This document shows positions 51,975 through 61,842 of a stretch of 64,000 nt of DNA, piece by piece (the stretch's first letter is position 1; every line of letters begins with the position of its first letter). The notes under the pieces were generated by a model. The model was not told the DNA's origin, ran no database searches, and worked only from the letters and a program-made list of their open reading frames with translations. The DNA comes from Flexivirga oryzae (GTDB lineage: Bacteria > Actinomycetota > Actinomycetes > Actinomycetales > Dermatophilaceae). The position numbers and the translations under genes are program-made. The stretch spans positions 1,054,001-1,118,000 of the forward strand of contig NZ_JACHVQ010000001.1 in assembly GCF_014190805.1 (NCBI RefSeq), read 5' to 3'.

Positions 51975-53201
51975 GTGAGCGAGACCCCGACAGCCGCACC
52001 GGCGCACGACACGACGGGTGTCGCGCTGCCCGCGAGCCGCACCCGACTGGCGCTCATCGCCCTCGCGCTCGGCGGATTCGCCATCGGCACCACCGAATTC
52101 GTCACGATGGGCCTGCTGCCGCAGATCGCCGACGGTGTGCACATCAGCATCCCGGTCGCCGGACACGTCGTCTCGGCATACGCACTCGGAGTGGTCGTCG
52201 GCGCACCGCTCGTGGCGACGATCGCGGCCCGGAGGCCGCGCAAGACGGTGCTGCTCTGGCTGATGGTGGCGTTCGCCGTGGGCAACCTGGCGTCGGCGCT
52301 GGCTCCCAACTACCCGGCGCTGATGGTCGCGCGCTTCGTCAGCGGCCTGCCGCACGGAGCCTTCTTCGGCATCGGGTCCGTGGTGGCCGCATCGCTCGTC
52401 CCGTGGCACCGGCGCACCTCCGCCGTCGCGATGATGCTGGCCGGCCTGACGGTCGCCAACGTCGTCGGCGTGCCCGTCGCGACACTGCTCGGCCAGCGCC
52501 TGGGTTGGCAGTGGCCGTACGTGCTGGTCACCCTGGTGGCGCTCGTCACGCTCCTCGCCGTGCTGGTCTGGGTCCCGGGCCGTCGCGTCGACGACGCCTC
52601 GTCGGCGCGCTCCGAGCTCAGCGCGCTGCGCCGGCCGCAGGTCTGGCTGACGCTGGGCGTCGGCACCGTCGGCTTCGGCGGGATGTTCGCGACGTTCTCC
52701 TACATCACGCCGACGATGACGCACCTGGCCGGCTTCGCCGACGGCGCCGTGCCGCTGATCCTGGTCGTGTATGGCGTGGGTATGACGGTCGGCACCATGC
52801 TCTCCGGGCGCGTCGCAGCGCACGGCATGCTGCGGGGTATGACGGCCGCGCTGGCGGCGATCGCGGTGCTGCTGGCGGTCTTCGGCGAGCTGGCCCAGCT
52901 GAAGGCGACTGCCGTGATCGGTGTCTTCCTGCTGGGAATGCTGCCGTCGGTGCTGGTCCCGCTGCTGCAGACCCGGCTGATGGATGTCGCCCGGGAGGGG
53001 CAGTCACTGGCGGCGGCGCTCAACCACTCGACGCTCAACATCGCCAACGCGCTCGGCGCCTGGCTGGGCAGCGTCGTCCTCTCCCACGGCCTCGGCTACG
53101 AGTGGCCGAGCCGGATCGGTGCCCTGCTCGCGGTCGGCGGTATCGGCATCGCCGCCGCCAGCGCCGTGCTGGCGCGTCGGGAGGCGGTGGCCGGCGCTTA
53201 G
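51975..53201 (+). CDS. MFS transporter, DHA1/AraJ-like
   Basis: A 408-residue 12-helix major facilitator. The N-terminal ALALGGFAIGTTEFVTMGLLPQIADG is the signature of the AraJ/YdhP/CmlA-like sugar or drug efflux group. The motif A region appears as APLVATIAARRPRKTVLL and the antiporter-type motif C as ANVVGVPVATLLGQRLGWQ. GTG at 51975 has GGTGAGG just before. An inverted repeat GCTACT-N4-AGTAGC lies upstream in the promoter. No regulator is adjacent. The substrate is unknown. Confidence 0.87.
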   Translation: MSETPTAAPAHDTTGVALPASRTRLALIALALGGFAIGTTEFVTMGLLPQIADGVHISIPVAGHVVSAYALGVVVGAPLVATIAARRPRKTVLLWLMVAFAVGNLASALAPNYPALMVARFVSGLPHGAFFGIGSVVAASLVPWHRRTSAVAMMLAGLTVANVVGVPVATLLGQRLGWQWPYVLVTLVALVTLLAVLVWVPGRRVDDASSARSELSALRRPQVWLTLGVGTVGFGGMFATFSYITPTMTHLAGFADGAVPLILVVYGVGMTVGTMLSGRVAAHGMLRGMTAALAAIAVLLAVFGELAQLKATAVIGVFLLGMLPSVLVPLLQTRLMDVAREGQSLAAALNHSTLNIANALGAWLGSVVLSHGLGYEWPSRIGALLAVGGIGIAAASAVLARREAVAGA

Positions 53202-53306
53202 CGCCGCGCCATACACCCGAGCCTTTCGCCGGTTCGGTGGCCGAGGCGCTCACATGGGAGACTGTGACCAGTCACCCCGATCCTGCAATCCCGAAGGTAA
53301 GCCACG

Positions 53307-55160
<1,854 letters not shown>

Positions 55161-55952
55161 GTGTCGCAACCCGATCCACCGGTCCACCTGGCCCGGACCC
55201 GCTCCTTCACGCGCCGTAGCGGCCGGATGGTCGAGCGCCATCATCGCGCCCTCGCCGAGCACGGGCCGCATTACCTGCTCGATGTGCCGATGGTGGGCGA
55301 GGGCACGACGGTGGAGCCTTCCTTCGCGCTGAACGTCGCGGCTGCGTTCGGGCGGAGCGCGCCTCTCGTGGTGGAGATCGGCTCCGGGGGTGGCGACTGC
55401 GCCGTCCACGCTGCGGGGGAGCACCCGGACTGGAACTTCCTGGCCATCGAGGTGTGGGTGCCCGGCGTCGCGCAGACCGTCGCCAAGGCCGTGCATGAGG
55501 GCGTCGACAACGTCCGGCTGATCTGTGCCGACGCCGCGCAGGCGCTGCCGAGCATGCTCGGACCCGGGAGCGTGCGCGAGGTGTGGACCTTCTTCCCGGA
55601 CCCGTGGCCGAAGCTGAAGCACCACAAGCGCCGCCTTGTGCAGCCGGACTTCGCCGGCAAGATCGCCGAACTGCTGGAACCCGAAGGCAATTGGCGGTTG
55701 GCGACCGACTGGGCGGGCTACGCCTGGCAGTTCCGTGACGTGGTGGAGGGCTGTTCCGGGCTGACCAATCCGTATGCCGGGCGCCTCGCGGATCCCGGTG
55801 ACATCGACGTCGACCCGCGTGGTGATCACGGTGGTTTCGCGCCACGTTTCGAGGGCCGGGTGCAGACCCGGTTCGAGCGCAAGGGCCTGGCAGCCGGTCG
55901 GGTCGTGCGGGACGTCGTCGGCACCCGCCATGTTGACTCACGTCATCTCTAG
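55161..55952 (+). CDS. trmB: tRNA (guanine-N7)-methyltransferase
   Basis: A 263-residue SAM-dependent enzyme making m7G46 in tRNAs. The SAM site is LVVEIGSGGGDCAVHAA, followed by NFLAIEVWVPGV and the diagnostic FFPDPWPKLKHHKRRLVQPDF. The C-terminal TRFERKGLAAGRVVRD is also typical. The GTG start follows the lepA stop with no gap, so the two are translated together. The N-terminus (ARTRSFTRRSGRM) is normal for the family. Confidence 0.95.
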   Translation: MSQPDPPVHLARTRSFTRRSGRMVERHHRALAEHGPHYLLDVPMVGEGTTVEPSFALNVAAAFGRSAPLVVEIGSGGGDCAVHAAGEHPDWNFLAIEVWVPGVAQTVAKAVHEGVDNVRLICADAAQALPSMLGPGSVREVWTFFPDPWPKLKHHKRRLVQPDFAGKIAELLEPEGNWRLATDWAGYAWQFRDVVEGCSGLTNPYAGRLADPGDIDVDPRGDHGGFAPRFEGRVQTRFERKGLAAGRVVRDVVGTRHVDSRHL

Positions 55953-56050
55953 CGCGGCTGGCATCAACGAGCGGTCTCAGTCATGGACGAAGCGTTTCCT
56001 ACGCGGAGAGCTGTTCGATGCCGCATAGGCGTGGAAGCGACGAGGGCAGG

Positions 56051-56521
56051 TCAGTCGACGCTTTCCGGCGGGCTGGAGGATCCCAGCAGCTGGCGAGAGC
56101 AGTAGAGCGCCATCGCGTAGATCGTAAGCACCGGGTTGAACCCGCCGTTGGTCGGGTGTAGTGAACCGTCCATCACCCAGAGGTTATCGTGGCCGTGCAC
56201 GCGACCCGAGGGATCGACGACCGACGTGCGCGGATCGGCCCCCATGCGCAGTGTTCCTGCCTGGTGCTGCCCGGCCGGCCAGAAGGCGGTCAGGGGTGAG
56301 CCCCAGATCTCGTGCGCGCCGCTGGCTTTCAACCACTCTTCCGCGCGCCCGCGATGAGCACTTGCCGCCTTGATCGTCTCGGGGTGCAGCGACTGGTGGA
56401 TGTGCGCGACGGGCTGACCCACGCTGTCGGTAACCCCCTCCGCGAGGGTGACACGATTGTTGGCTGTTGGGATCTCCTGGACAGGCCCGAAGATGTGGCT
56501 GGTGCGGAGGTAGTACCTCGA
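56051..56521 (-). pseudogene. C-terminal remnant of a GMC-family oxidoreductase
   Basis: About 157 residues of the C-terminal domain remain out of the usual ~550: YLRTSHIFGPVQEIP, VTDSVGQPVAHIHQSLHPET, then WPAGQHQAGTLRMGADPRTS and PTNGGFNPVLTIYAMALY. The last two carry the catalytic His and Asn of glucose-methanol-choline oxidoreductases. Similarity ends abruptly at the ISL3 transposase start, and the N-terminal half with the FAD site does not reappear beyond the mobile elements. The gene is dead; the break was probably caused by transposition with later deletion. Confidence 0.85.
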
Positions 56522-56522
56522 C

Positions 56523-57833
56523 GTGCCTGACGCTACCTTCGCTTGTCCTGATGTGACTACTTTCTGTCGGCTCGATCGTCTCGGCCTCGAAGTAACGGGG
56601 CAGCGGCTGGAGCCCGGTCGGGCGGTGCTGGCGTGCCGGGTCGTAGCCGGCGAGTTCGACGACTGGTGCCAAGTGTGCGGCTGCCAGGGAGCGGCTCGGG
56701 ACACGGTGATCCGCAAACTGGCGCACGAGCCGTTCGGGTGGCGTCCGACCACGCTGGTGGTGACGGTCCGCCGGTACCGGTGCACCGGGTGCGGGCGGGT
56801 GTGGCGTCAGGACACCAGCAAGGCGGCCGAGCCCCGAGCGAAACTGTCCCGGCAGGCGCTGCGGTGGGCGCTGAACGCGCTGGTGTGTCAGCACCTGACG
56901 GTGGCCCGGGTCGCCGAATCGCTTGCCGTGTCATGGGATACGGCGAACAACGCGGTTCTGGCCGAGGGCAGGAGGGTGCTGATCGCCGACCCGTCCCGGT
57001 TCGCCGGCGTCACCACAATCGGCGTCGACGAGCACGTGTGGCGGCATACCAGGAAGGGCGACAAGTACGTGACGGTGATCATCGACCTCACCGCCGTGCG
57101 GAACCAGACGGGTCCGGCCAGGTTGTTGGACATGGTCGAGGGACGCTCCAAGCAGGTGTTCGCGACTTGGCTGCAAGCGCGCCCGCAGGCGTGGCGTGAC
57201 GGGATTGAGGTGGTCGCGATGGACGGGTTCACTGGGTTCAAAACCGCTGCCACAGAACAACTTCCGGATGTCACACCGGTCATGGATCCGTTTCATGTGA
57301 TCCAGCTCGCCGGCGACGGGTTGGACCGGTGCCGGCAACGCGTGCAGCAGGCCACCCGTGGGCACCGCGGCCGCAAGGGCGACCCGTTGTACGGGGTGCG
57401 CCGCACGCTGCACACCGGCAAGGAACTATTGACCAGCAAGCAGAAGACCCGCCTGGACGCGGTGTTCGCCGACCAGGAGCACGTGCAGGTCGAGATCACC
57501 TGGGGCGTCTACCAGGACATGGTCGCCGCCTACCGTGACCCGGACCGCGCCGCCGGCCGCAAAGCTCTACGCGTCCTGATCGCCAAGATCAGCGCCGGGG
57601 TCCCAGCCGAACTGGCCGAGATCGTCACCCTCGGGCGAACGCTCAAACGCCGCGCCGCCGACATCCTGGCTTACTTTGATCGGCCCGGCACCAGCAACGG
57701 ACCCACCGAAGCCATCAACGGACGCCTGGAACACCTCCGCGGATCCGCCCTCGGCTTCCGCAACCTGACCAACTACATCGCTTATGCGGAATTCCGCATA
57801 AGCGATGGTATGTCGACCTCGGGGTTATGTTGA
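56523..57833 (+). pseudogene. ISL3-family transposase, C-terminus replaced by a RIT insertion
   Basis: A 436-codon frame with the zinc-finger N-terminus (CQVCGCQG, YRCTGCGRVWRQD), the DDE core (VIGVDEHVWR, AMDGFTGFK, STSNGPTEAINGR-like end in PGTSNGPTEAINGRLEH) and FRNLTNYIA. After codon 420 the frame reads 17 foreign residues encoded by the RIT left end. The true C-terminus (RSLLESGGFRPQLHPGS, stop at 60978-60980) lies beyond the RIT element. Joining 56523-57781 to 60926-60980 gives 437 intact codons. Terminal repeats of the ISL3 element were not found; the left one may have been lost with the GMC gene. Confidence 0.88.
57776..57807. repeat. 32-bp perfect palindrome at the left junction of the RIT element
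   Basis: The palindrome consists of target CATCGC (57776-57781), the element's own TTATGCGGAATTCCGCATAA (57782-57801) and the first bases GCGATG of the inverted repeat. CATCGC recurs at the right end (60920-60925) as a 6-bp direct repeat. It is the left attachment junction. Confidence 0.85.
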
Positions 57834-57892
57834 CTGGCTCGGTCGATGCCCTGCTCCGGAGGGGACCGGGCGCTGAGCTGGTCAAGATAACG
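57802..57892 (+). repeat. RIT left inverted repeat (91 bp)
   Basis: Starts GCGATGGTATGTCGACCTCG and ends GAGCTGGTCAAGATAACG. It differs from the reverse complement of the right copy only at the C/G in CAA(G)ATAAC and the final base. Inside, GGTTATGTTGACT and GGTCAAGATAACG face each other, likely two recombinase-binding arms. Confidence 0.92.
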
Positions 57893-57972
57893 ATGAGCGT
57901 CTGTGTCGGGGTTCGCTTGATCTGACTGGGCGGTCGCTGGGATCGCCTGGCGTCAGGTCAGGAGGACCAGGG

Positions 57973-58911
57973 ATGGTGATTCATCGTGATCAGCGCCGCG
58001 CCGACGTGCGGGAGGCGCTGAACGAGTTCGAGAAGTGGCTGCTGCGGGAGCGGTCAGCGCAGGAGCGCACCGCTGCCGCTTACACGGCCCGTGTCGCAGC
58101 GTTTGTGGAGTGGCTGCCCGCACCGGTCGATCAGTCGCTGGCGACGCTGACGGCGGCGAAGGTGACCGAATGGGTGAACCTGGAAGCAGCACGAGGGTTG
58201 AAGGCGTCCACGCTGGGCAAGCAGTTGGTGATGCTGCGCTCGTTCTTGCAGTACGCCCACCGCTCAGGCCGGACGGGGCAGGACCTGTCCGGAGTGGTGC
58301 CGCACGCGGCGGCCTGGCGGCTGTCGTCGATCCCTGACCCGGTGCCTGCTGGGACGATCGAGGCGCTGTTCGCCACTCTCGATTTGCATTCGGCGAAAGG
58401 GCTGCGTGACCGGGCGATCCTGTTGCTGTTGACCGGTCTGGGGCTGCGGGCCTGTGAGATCGCCGGGCTGCGACTCGACGACATCGGATGGCGCACCGGA
58501 ACCCTGCGCGTTCGGGGCAAGGGTGACCGTGTCGATGAGCTCCCACTGCCGGATGAGATCGGCCAAGCGTTGGAGGACTACGTTCTTCACGGCCGCGGCG
58601 GCCGGATCGTCGGCGAGGAAGTGTTCTTCACCGTGATCGATCCGGTCCAGCCGTTGACGGCGAATGGTGTCTGCGGGACCGTCCGACAGATCTGTATCAA
58701 GGCCGGGGTGGAGAAGTTCGGCCCGCACCGTCTGCGACACACGTTCGCGACGGGGATGCTCGCATCCGGGGCCACGTTGCAGGAGATCCAACGGCTGCTA
58801 CGGCACGCTCACCTGCGCACGACCGCGATCTACACCAAGGTCGACACGAACCGACTGGCCGCGCTGGCTCCCGAGTGGCCTGCTGCCGCGTCGAGCAGGC
58901 GGACCCGATGA
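57973..58911 (+). CDS. RIT tyrosine recombinase 1
   Basis: A 312-residue phage-integrase-family recombinase. The N-terminal SAM-like core-binding domain covers residues ~10-95. The catalytic set is complete: Arg in GLGLRACEIAGLRL, Lys in VRGKGDRVDELP, HxxR in GPHRLRHTFATGM, His in RLLRHAHLRTTA and the nucleophile Tyr in AIYTKVDTNRLA. The start may be GTG 57973 or a nearby ATG. The stop overlaps the second gene by four bases (ATGA). Confidence 0.9.
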   Translation: MVIHRDQRRADVREALNEFEKWLLRERSAQERTAAAYTARVAAFVEWLPAPVDQSLATLTAAKVTEWVNLEAARGLKASTLGKQLVMLRSFLQYAHRSGRTGQDLSGVVPHAAAWRLSSIPDPVPAGTIEALFATLDLHSAKGLRDRAILLLLTGLGLRACEIAGLRLDDIGWRTGTLRVRGKGDRVDELPLPDEIGQALEDYVLHGRGGRIVGEEVFFTVIDPVQPLTANGVCGTVRQICIKAGVEKFGPHRLRHTFATGMLASGATLQEIQRLLRHAHLRTTAIYTKVDTNRLAALAPEWPAAASSRRTR

Positions 58912-59840
58912 CCGGCCTGCGTGAACTCCTGGAAGGCTACCTGGCGACCCGAAGGGCGCTCGGGTTCAAACTGGCCACGCCCGGCAAGGCCCTGGACGCG
59001 TTCGTGGGGTGGATGGAAGAAGCAGGCGAACCCACCATCCGACACGATCTGGCGACCGCCTGGGCTTCACAGTTCTCCCGTGGCACCGTGTTGGAGTACT
59101 TGAACTACGTCCGTCAGTTCGCTGCGCACGTCGCCTGGTTCGACCCCGCTACCGAGATTCCGATCCTCGACGGGCGACCCTACGGGGCGCATCGTCCTCG
59201 CCCGCTGATCTTCACCAGCGACCAGATCGACATGCTGCTGGCTGCGGCGGGCAGGCTGACTCCACAGGTCCGTGCGGCATCCTGGCAAACACTGCTCGGG
59301 CTGCTCACAGTGACCGGGATGAGGATCAGCGAAGCCCGCAACCTCGATGACGGGGACATCGCCCTGGACGAGTCCGGTGATGGCAGCGGCTGGGCACGAG
59401 TGACGGACACGAAGTTCGGCAAGTCCCGCCTCGTTCCGCTCCGCTCATCGACGATGGCAGCGATCAACAGATATCAGCGCCTTCGGGACAAGACGTTCCC
59501 GGTCCCGAAGACCGCGGCAGTGTTCGTCGCTCGGCGCGGCACCCGACTCGCTCGCTCGACCGCAGGAAACACCTTCCGAGAGATCCGAGAGATGGCCGGT
59601 CTGGCTGGTGGCCCGAACCAGCCGGCTGCCCGGCTGCATGACTTTCGGCACTCGTTCGCGACAACCACGCTGATCGGTCACATCCGCGGCGGCGGGGATG
59701 TCGATGCGATGATGCCGGTGCTGTCGGCGTTCCTCGGGCACGTCGGCCCGGAAGCGACGTACTGGTATCTGTCGAACACCCCGGAGTTGGCAGCCGCTCT
59801 TGCCGAACGTATCCAGGCGAGTGGGGCCGATGATGAGTGA
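58908..59840 (+). CDS. RIT tyrosine recombinase 2
   Basis: A 310-residue recombinase. Arg in TGMRISEARNL, Lys in TDTKFGKSRLVPL, HxxR in LHDFRHSFATTT, His in FLGHVGPEAT and Tyr in YWYLSNTPEL are visible. It differs from its neighbours by a longer insert between Lys and HxxR boxes and by AFLGHVGPEATYWYL, typical of the middle RIT protein. ATG 58908 overlaps the first gene. The stop lies inside the third gene, so the three are translated as a coupled set. Confidence 0.9.
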   Translation: MTGLRELLEGYLATRRALGFKLATPGKALDAFVGWMEEAGEPTIRHDLATAWASQFSRGTVLEYLNYVRQFAAHVAWFDPATEIPILDGRPYGAHRPRPLIFTSDQIDMLLAAAGRLTPQVRAASWQTLLGLLTVTGMRISEARNLDDGDIALDESGDGSGWARVTDTKFGKSRLVPLRSSTMAAINRYQRLRDKTFPVPKTAAVFVARRGTRLARSTAGNTFREIREMAGLAGGPNQPAARLHDFRHSFATTTLIGHIRGGGDVDAMMPVLSAFLGHVGPEATYWYLSNTPELAAALAERIQASGADDE

Positions 59841-60825
59841 GCTCGCACCGCTGCTGCAACGGTTCTTCACCGACAAGCTCGACCGGCACCTGAACGCCAG
59901 CGTCCACACGAAAGCGGCCTACGCCGACACGTTCCGCCTCCTGCTGGGTTACGCCGAGCGGGCCACGGGCATCGCCCCGTCCGCGCTGACTCTGGCCGAC
60001 CTCGACGCGGACCTGATCGGCGGGTTCCTCCAGCACCTGGAAACCGAGCGCAGGAACTCCCCGGCCACCCGCAACACGCGCCGCGCGGCGCTGCGCTCGT
60101 TCTTCACCTACGCCAGCTACCGGGCACCGGACGCGATCGCCACGATCAGCCAGGTCCTCGCAATCCCCGCGAAACGCACCAAGACCACCCTCGTGTCGTT
60201 CCTCACCGCGGCCGAGGCTGAAGCCCTCATCTCCGCTCCAGACACCAGCACCTGGCTCGGGCGCCGTGACCGGCTCCTGCTGCACCTGGGCATCCAAACC
60301 GGGCTGCGTGTCAGCGAGCTGATCAGCCTGCGGATCGACAGCATCACCATCGGACCGCACAGCCAACTCGAGTGCGTCGGGAAAGGCCGCAAGCAGCGAG
60401 TGATCCCGCTGCAGAAGAACACCGTGAAACTCGTTACGGCCTGGCTCGCCGAGCGCCCACCGCAGGCAGAGGGACCGCTGTTCCCGACCAGTACAGGCAC
60501 CGCGCTGACCAGAGCCGCCGTCGGCAAGCTCGTCACCAGACATGCGGCGACCGCGGCCAAGCGATGCCCTTCGCTGGCAGGGAAGAACGTCACCCCGCAC
60601 ACGCTGCGGCACACCTGCGCGATGAGCCTGCTGCACGCCGGGATCGACACCGCGAGCATCGCGCTCTGGCTCGGTCACGCGAACATCCAGACCACGCAGA
60701 TCTACCTCCACGCCGACCTCGAAATCAAACGACGAACCCTGGAACGCGTCCCCGCGATCGATGAACGGCCCCCAGCTCGCTACCAGGCCTCGGACGCTCT
60801 CATCGCGTTCCTCAAGAACCGCTGA
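59830..60825 (+). CDS. RIT tyrosine recombinase 3
   Basis: A 331-residue recombinase. Arg in TGLRVSELISL, Lys in CVGKGRKQRVIPL, HxxR in TPHTLRHTCAMSLL, His in WLGHANIQTTQ and Tyr in IYLHADLEIK complete the active site. Two adjacent ATGs (59830, 59833) overlap the end of gene 2. It is followed after 9 bases by the right inverted repeat. Confidence 0.9.
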   Translation: MMSELAPLLQRFFTDKLDRHLNASVHTKAAYADTFRLLLGYAERATGIAPSALTLADLDADLIGGFLQHLETERRNSPATRNTRRAALRSFFTYASYRAPDAIATISQVLAIPAKRTKTTLVSFLTAAEAEALISAPDTSTWLGRRDRLLLHLGIQTGLRVSELISLRIDSITIGPHSQLECVGKGRKQRVIPLQKNTVKLVTAWLAERPPQAEGPLFPTSTGTALTRAAVGKLVTRHAATAAKRCPSLAGKNVTPHTLRHTCAMSLLHAGIDTASIALWLGHANIQTTQIYLHADLEIKRRTLERVPAIDERPPARYQASDALIAFLKNR

Positions 60826-60834
60826 GCCCGGCAC

Positions 60835-60925
60835 GGTTATGTTGACCAGCTCAGCGCCCGGTCCCCTCCGGAGCAGGGCATCGACCGAGCCAGTCAACAT
60901 AACCCCGAGGTCGACATACCATCGC
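60835..60925 (-). repeat. RIT right inverted repeat (91 bp)
   Basis: Reverse complement of the left repeat with two mismatches. It ends CATACCATCGC and joins the ISL3 transposase tail (CCGAAGCCTGCTGG). The 20-bp palindrome present outside the left repeat is absent here, so the ends are asymmetric. Confidence 0.92.
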
Positions 60926-60980
60926 CCGAAGCCTGCTGGAATCAGGCGGATTCAGACCACAACTACACCCTGGATCGTGA
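60926..60980 (+). pseudogene. 3' tail of the ISL3-family transposase gene
   Basis: Encodes the last codons in phase with the upstream part: (A)RSLLESGGFRPQLHPGS and a TGA stop. This matches the usual C-terminus of these transposases, which confirms that the RIT element split the gene. No ISL3 terminal repeat is evident in the ~150 bases that follow. Confidence 0.85.
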
Positions 60981-61131
60981 AGAGCCCCGAAAGCTCCGGT
61001 GAAACGGTCGGTACTGGTCGGTCGTCGTCGGTCACCACCGGATGGCGGCGTCCTCCACGCTCGGCGTTTACGCAGGTCAGCGGCTCGTTCGCCCAGTGGG
61101 CGCATCAAGCGATAGACGCAAAGCCGACGTG

Positions 61132-61167
61132 ATTAGGTCGTCGGTTCGATTCCGACAGGCGGCTCCG
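61132..61167 (+). pseudogene. 3' part of a tRNA gene (tRNA-Thr-like), probable old attachment site
   Basis: GTCGG-TTCGATT-CCGAC is a perfect T arm, preceded by variable-loop-like AGGTC and followed by AGGCGGC-T-CC, which fits the 3' acceptor strand of actinobacterial tRNA-Thr. The D arm, anticodon arm and 5' acceptor strand (expected GCCGCCT) are absent upstream. Integrating elements typically leave such 3' tRNA copies. The isoacceptor assignment is from memory of typical sequences. Confidence 0.55.
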
Positions 61168-61175
61168 GCGAACAG

Positions 61176-61205
61176 CCCCTGACCTGCGGAAACGCAGGGC
61201 AGGGG
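61176..61205 (+). terminator. GAAA-loop hairpin after the tRNA remnant
   Basis: CCCCTGACCTGCG and CGCAGGGCAGGGG flank GAAA, 12 of 13 pairs matched. It starts nine bases after the tRNA 3' end, a standard place for a tRNA terminator. No T-run follows. Confidence 0.6.
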
Positions 61206-61423
61206 CGGTTCGGCTCTGGTGGTCGCGCGATGCGCTGGCCTCACGGCTCTGCCCGACACCGACGTCGCTCTCCTCTGCGACGGACCCCTCGCCGGCTGAG
61301 CGCTCGCGGCCGGCATCCTGTCCGTGTGCCGATAGGCCTCGCACCGCTCGGCAACGCAGCGTGGCGTTGCGTCGCGACCTGGCGACGGCTCGGCGGGGCG
61401 CGATCGTCTCGTGCGTTGGCGGA

Positions 61424-61735
61424 CTACGGGAGCTTGGAAGCGAGGACGTCGGCCGCCAGGATCTCGGGTGCTGCGCCGAGGAGGTGCTGGTTGGCCGTCA
61501 GGGCTGCGACGATGGCGCCGTTGGCGTGGGCGTCGCGAGCGGCCTCGTCGGGGAATGCATCGAAGATCCAGAAGGTGTCGGCGTGGGTCCTGACCGCGAA
61601 CCAGACAATCGTTCCTTCTTCTTCGTTGGCGAGTGCGACAGCGCCGGCGAGCAGATCGGCGAGCGCGTCGTGCTGTCCATCGGCCGCGACGATCTTGGCG
61701 ACGAAGGCATACGGAAGTGATGCGGGTGTGGACAT
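61424..61735 (-). CDS. Antibiotic biosynthesis monooxygenase-domain (ABM) protein
   Basis: A 103-residue ferredoxin-like-fold protein. AFVAKIVAADGQHDALADLL, EEEGTIVWFAVRTHADTFWI and FDAFPDEAARDAHANG follow the ABM/YgiN pattern, in which dimers oxidise quinols or aromatic compounds without cofactor or protect against electrophiles. It is divergent from a GlxA-like AraC regulator with 107 bases between, so it may be that regulator's target. Ribosome-binding site AAGGAGAG precedes ATG 61735. Confidence 0.85.
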   Translation of the reverse strand: MSTPASLPYAFVAKIVAADGQHDALADLLAGAVALANEEEGTIVWFAVRTHADTFWIFDAFPDEAARDAHANGAIVAALTANQHLLGAAPEILAADVLASKLP

Positions 61736-61842
61736 GAGGGACTCTCCTTGACGTCGGGGTTCTTCGTGGGACGAGTTCAGCGTATGACGAGCAAGGGCAT
61801 GTGAGAAGTGGCGTATACGGCAGTATTGCTATTGTTCACGCC

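Larger units (their letters stand above)
57782..60925 (+). mobile_element. RIT (recombinase in trio) element, 3144 bp, inside the ISL3 transposase gene
   Basis: Three overlapping tyrosine recombinase genes lie between 91-bp inverted repeats: IR-L 57802-57892 and IR-R 60835-60925, identical at 89 of 91 positions. The left end has an extra 20-bp palindrome outside IR-L. Removing 57782-60925 rejoins the ISL3 transposase codons exactly (ATC GCC CGA), which fixes the borders to the base. The layout matches the RIT elements described in diverse bacteria, thought to move by site-specific recombination. Confidence 0.9.

Noticed and set aside
56505..56525. Left terminal repeat of the ISL3 element
   Set aside because: AGGTA-G-TACCT is symmetric but has no matching partner after the transposase tail near 60981, so I could not define ISL3 borders.
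61070..61167. Complete tRNA gene
   Set aside because: Only the T arm and 3' acceptor strand are present. No 5' acceptor strand complementary to AGGCGGC and no D arm can be placed upstream.
61077..61344. Small minus-strand frames reading CRNRTDDL
   Set aside because: This peptide is the well-known antisense translation of a tRNA T arm, not a protein; it marks the tRNA remnant instead.
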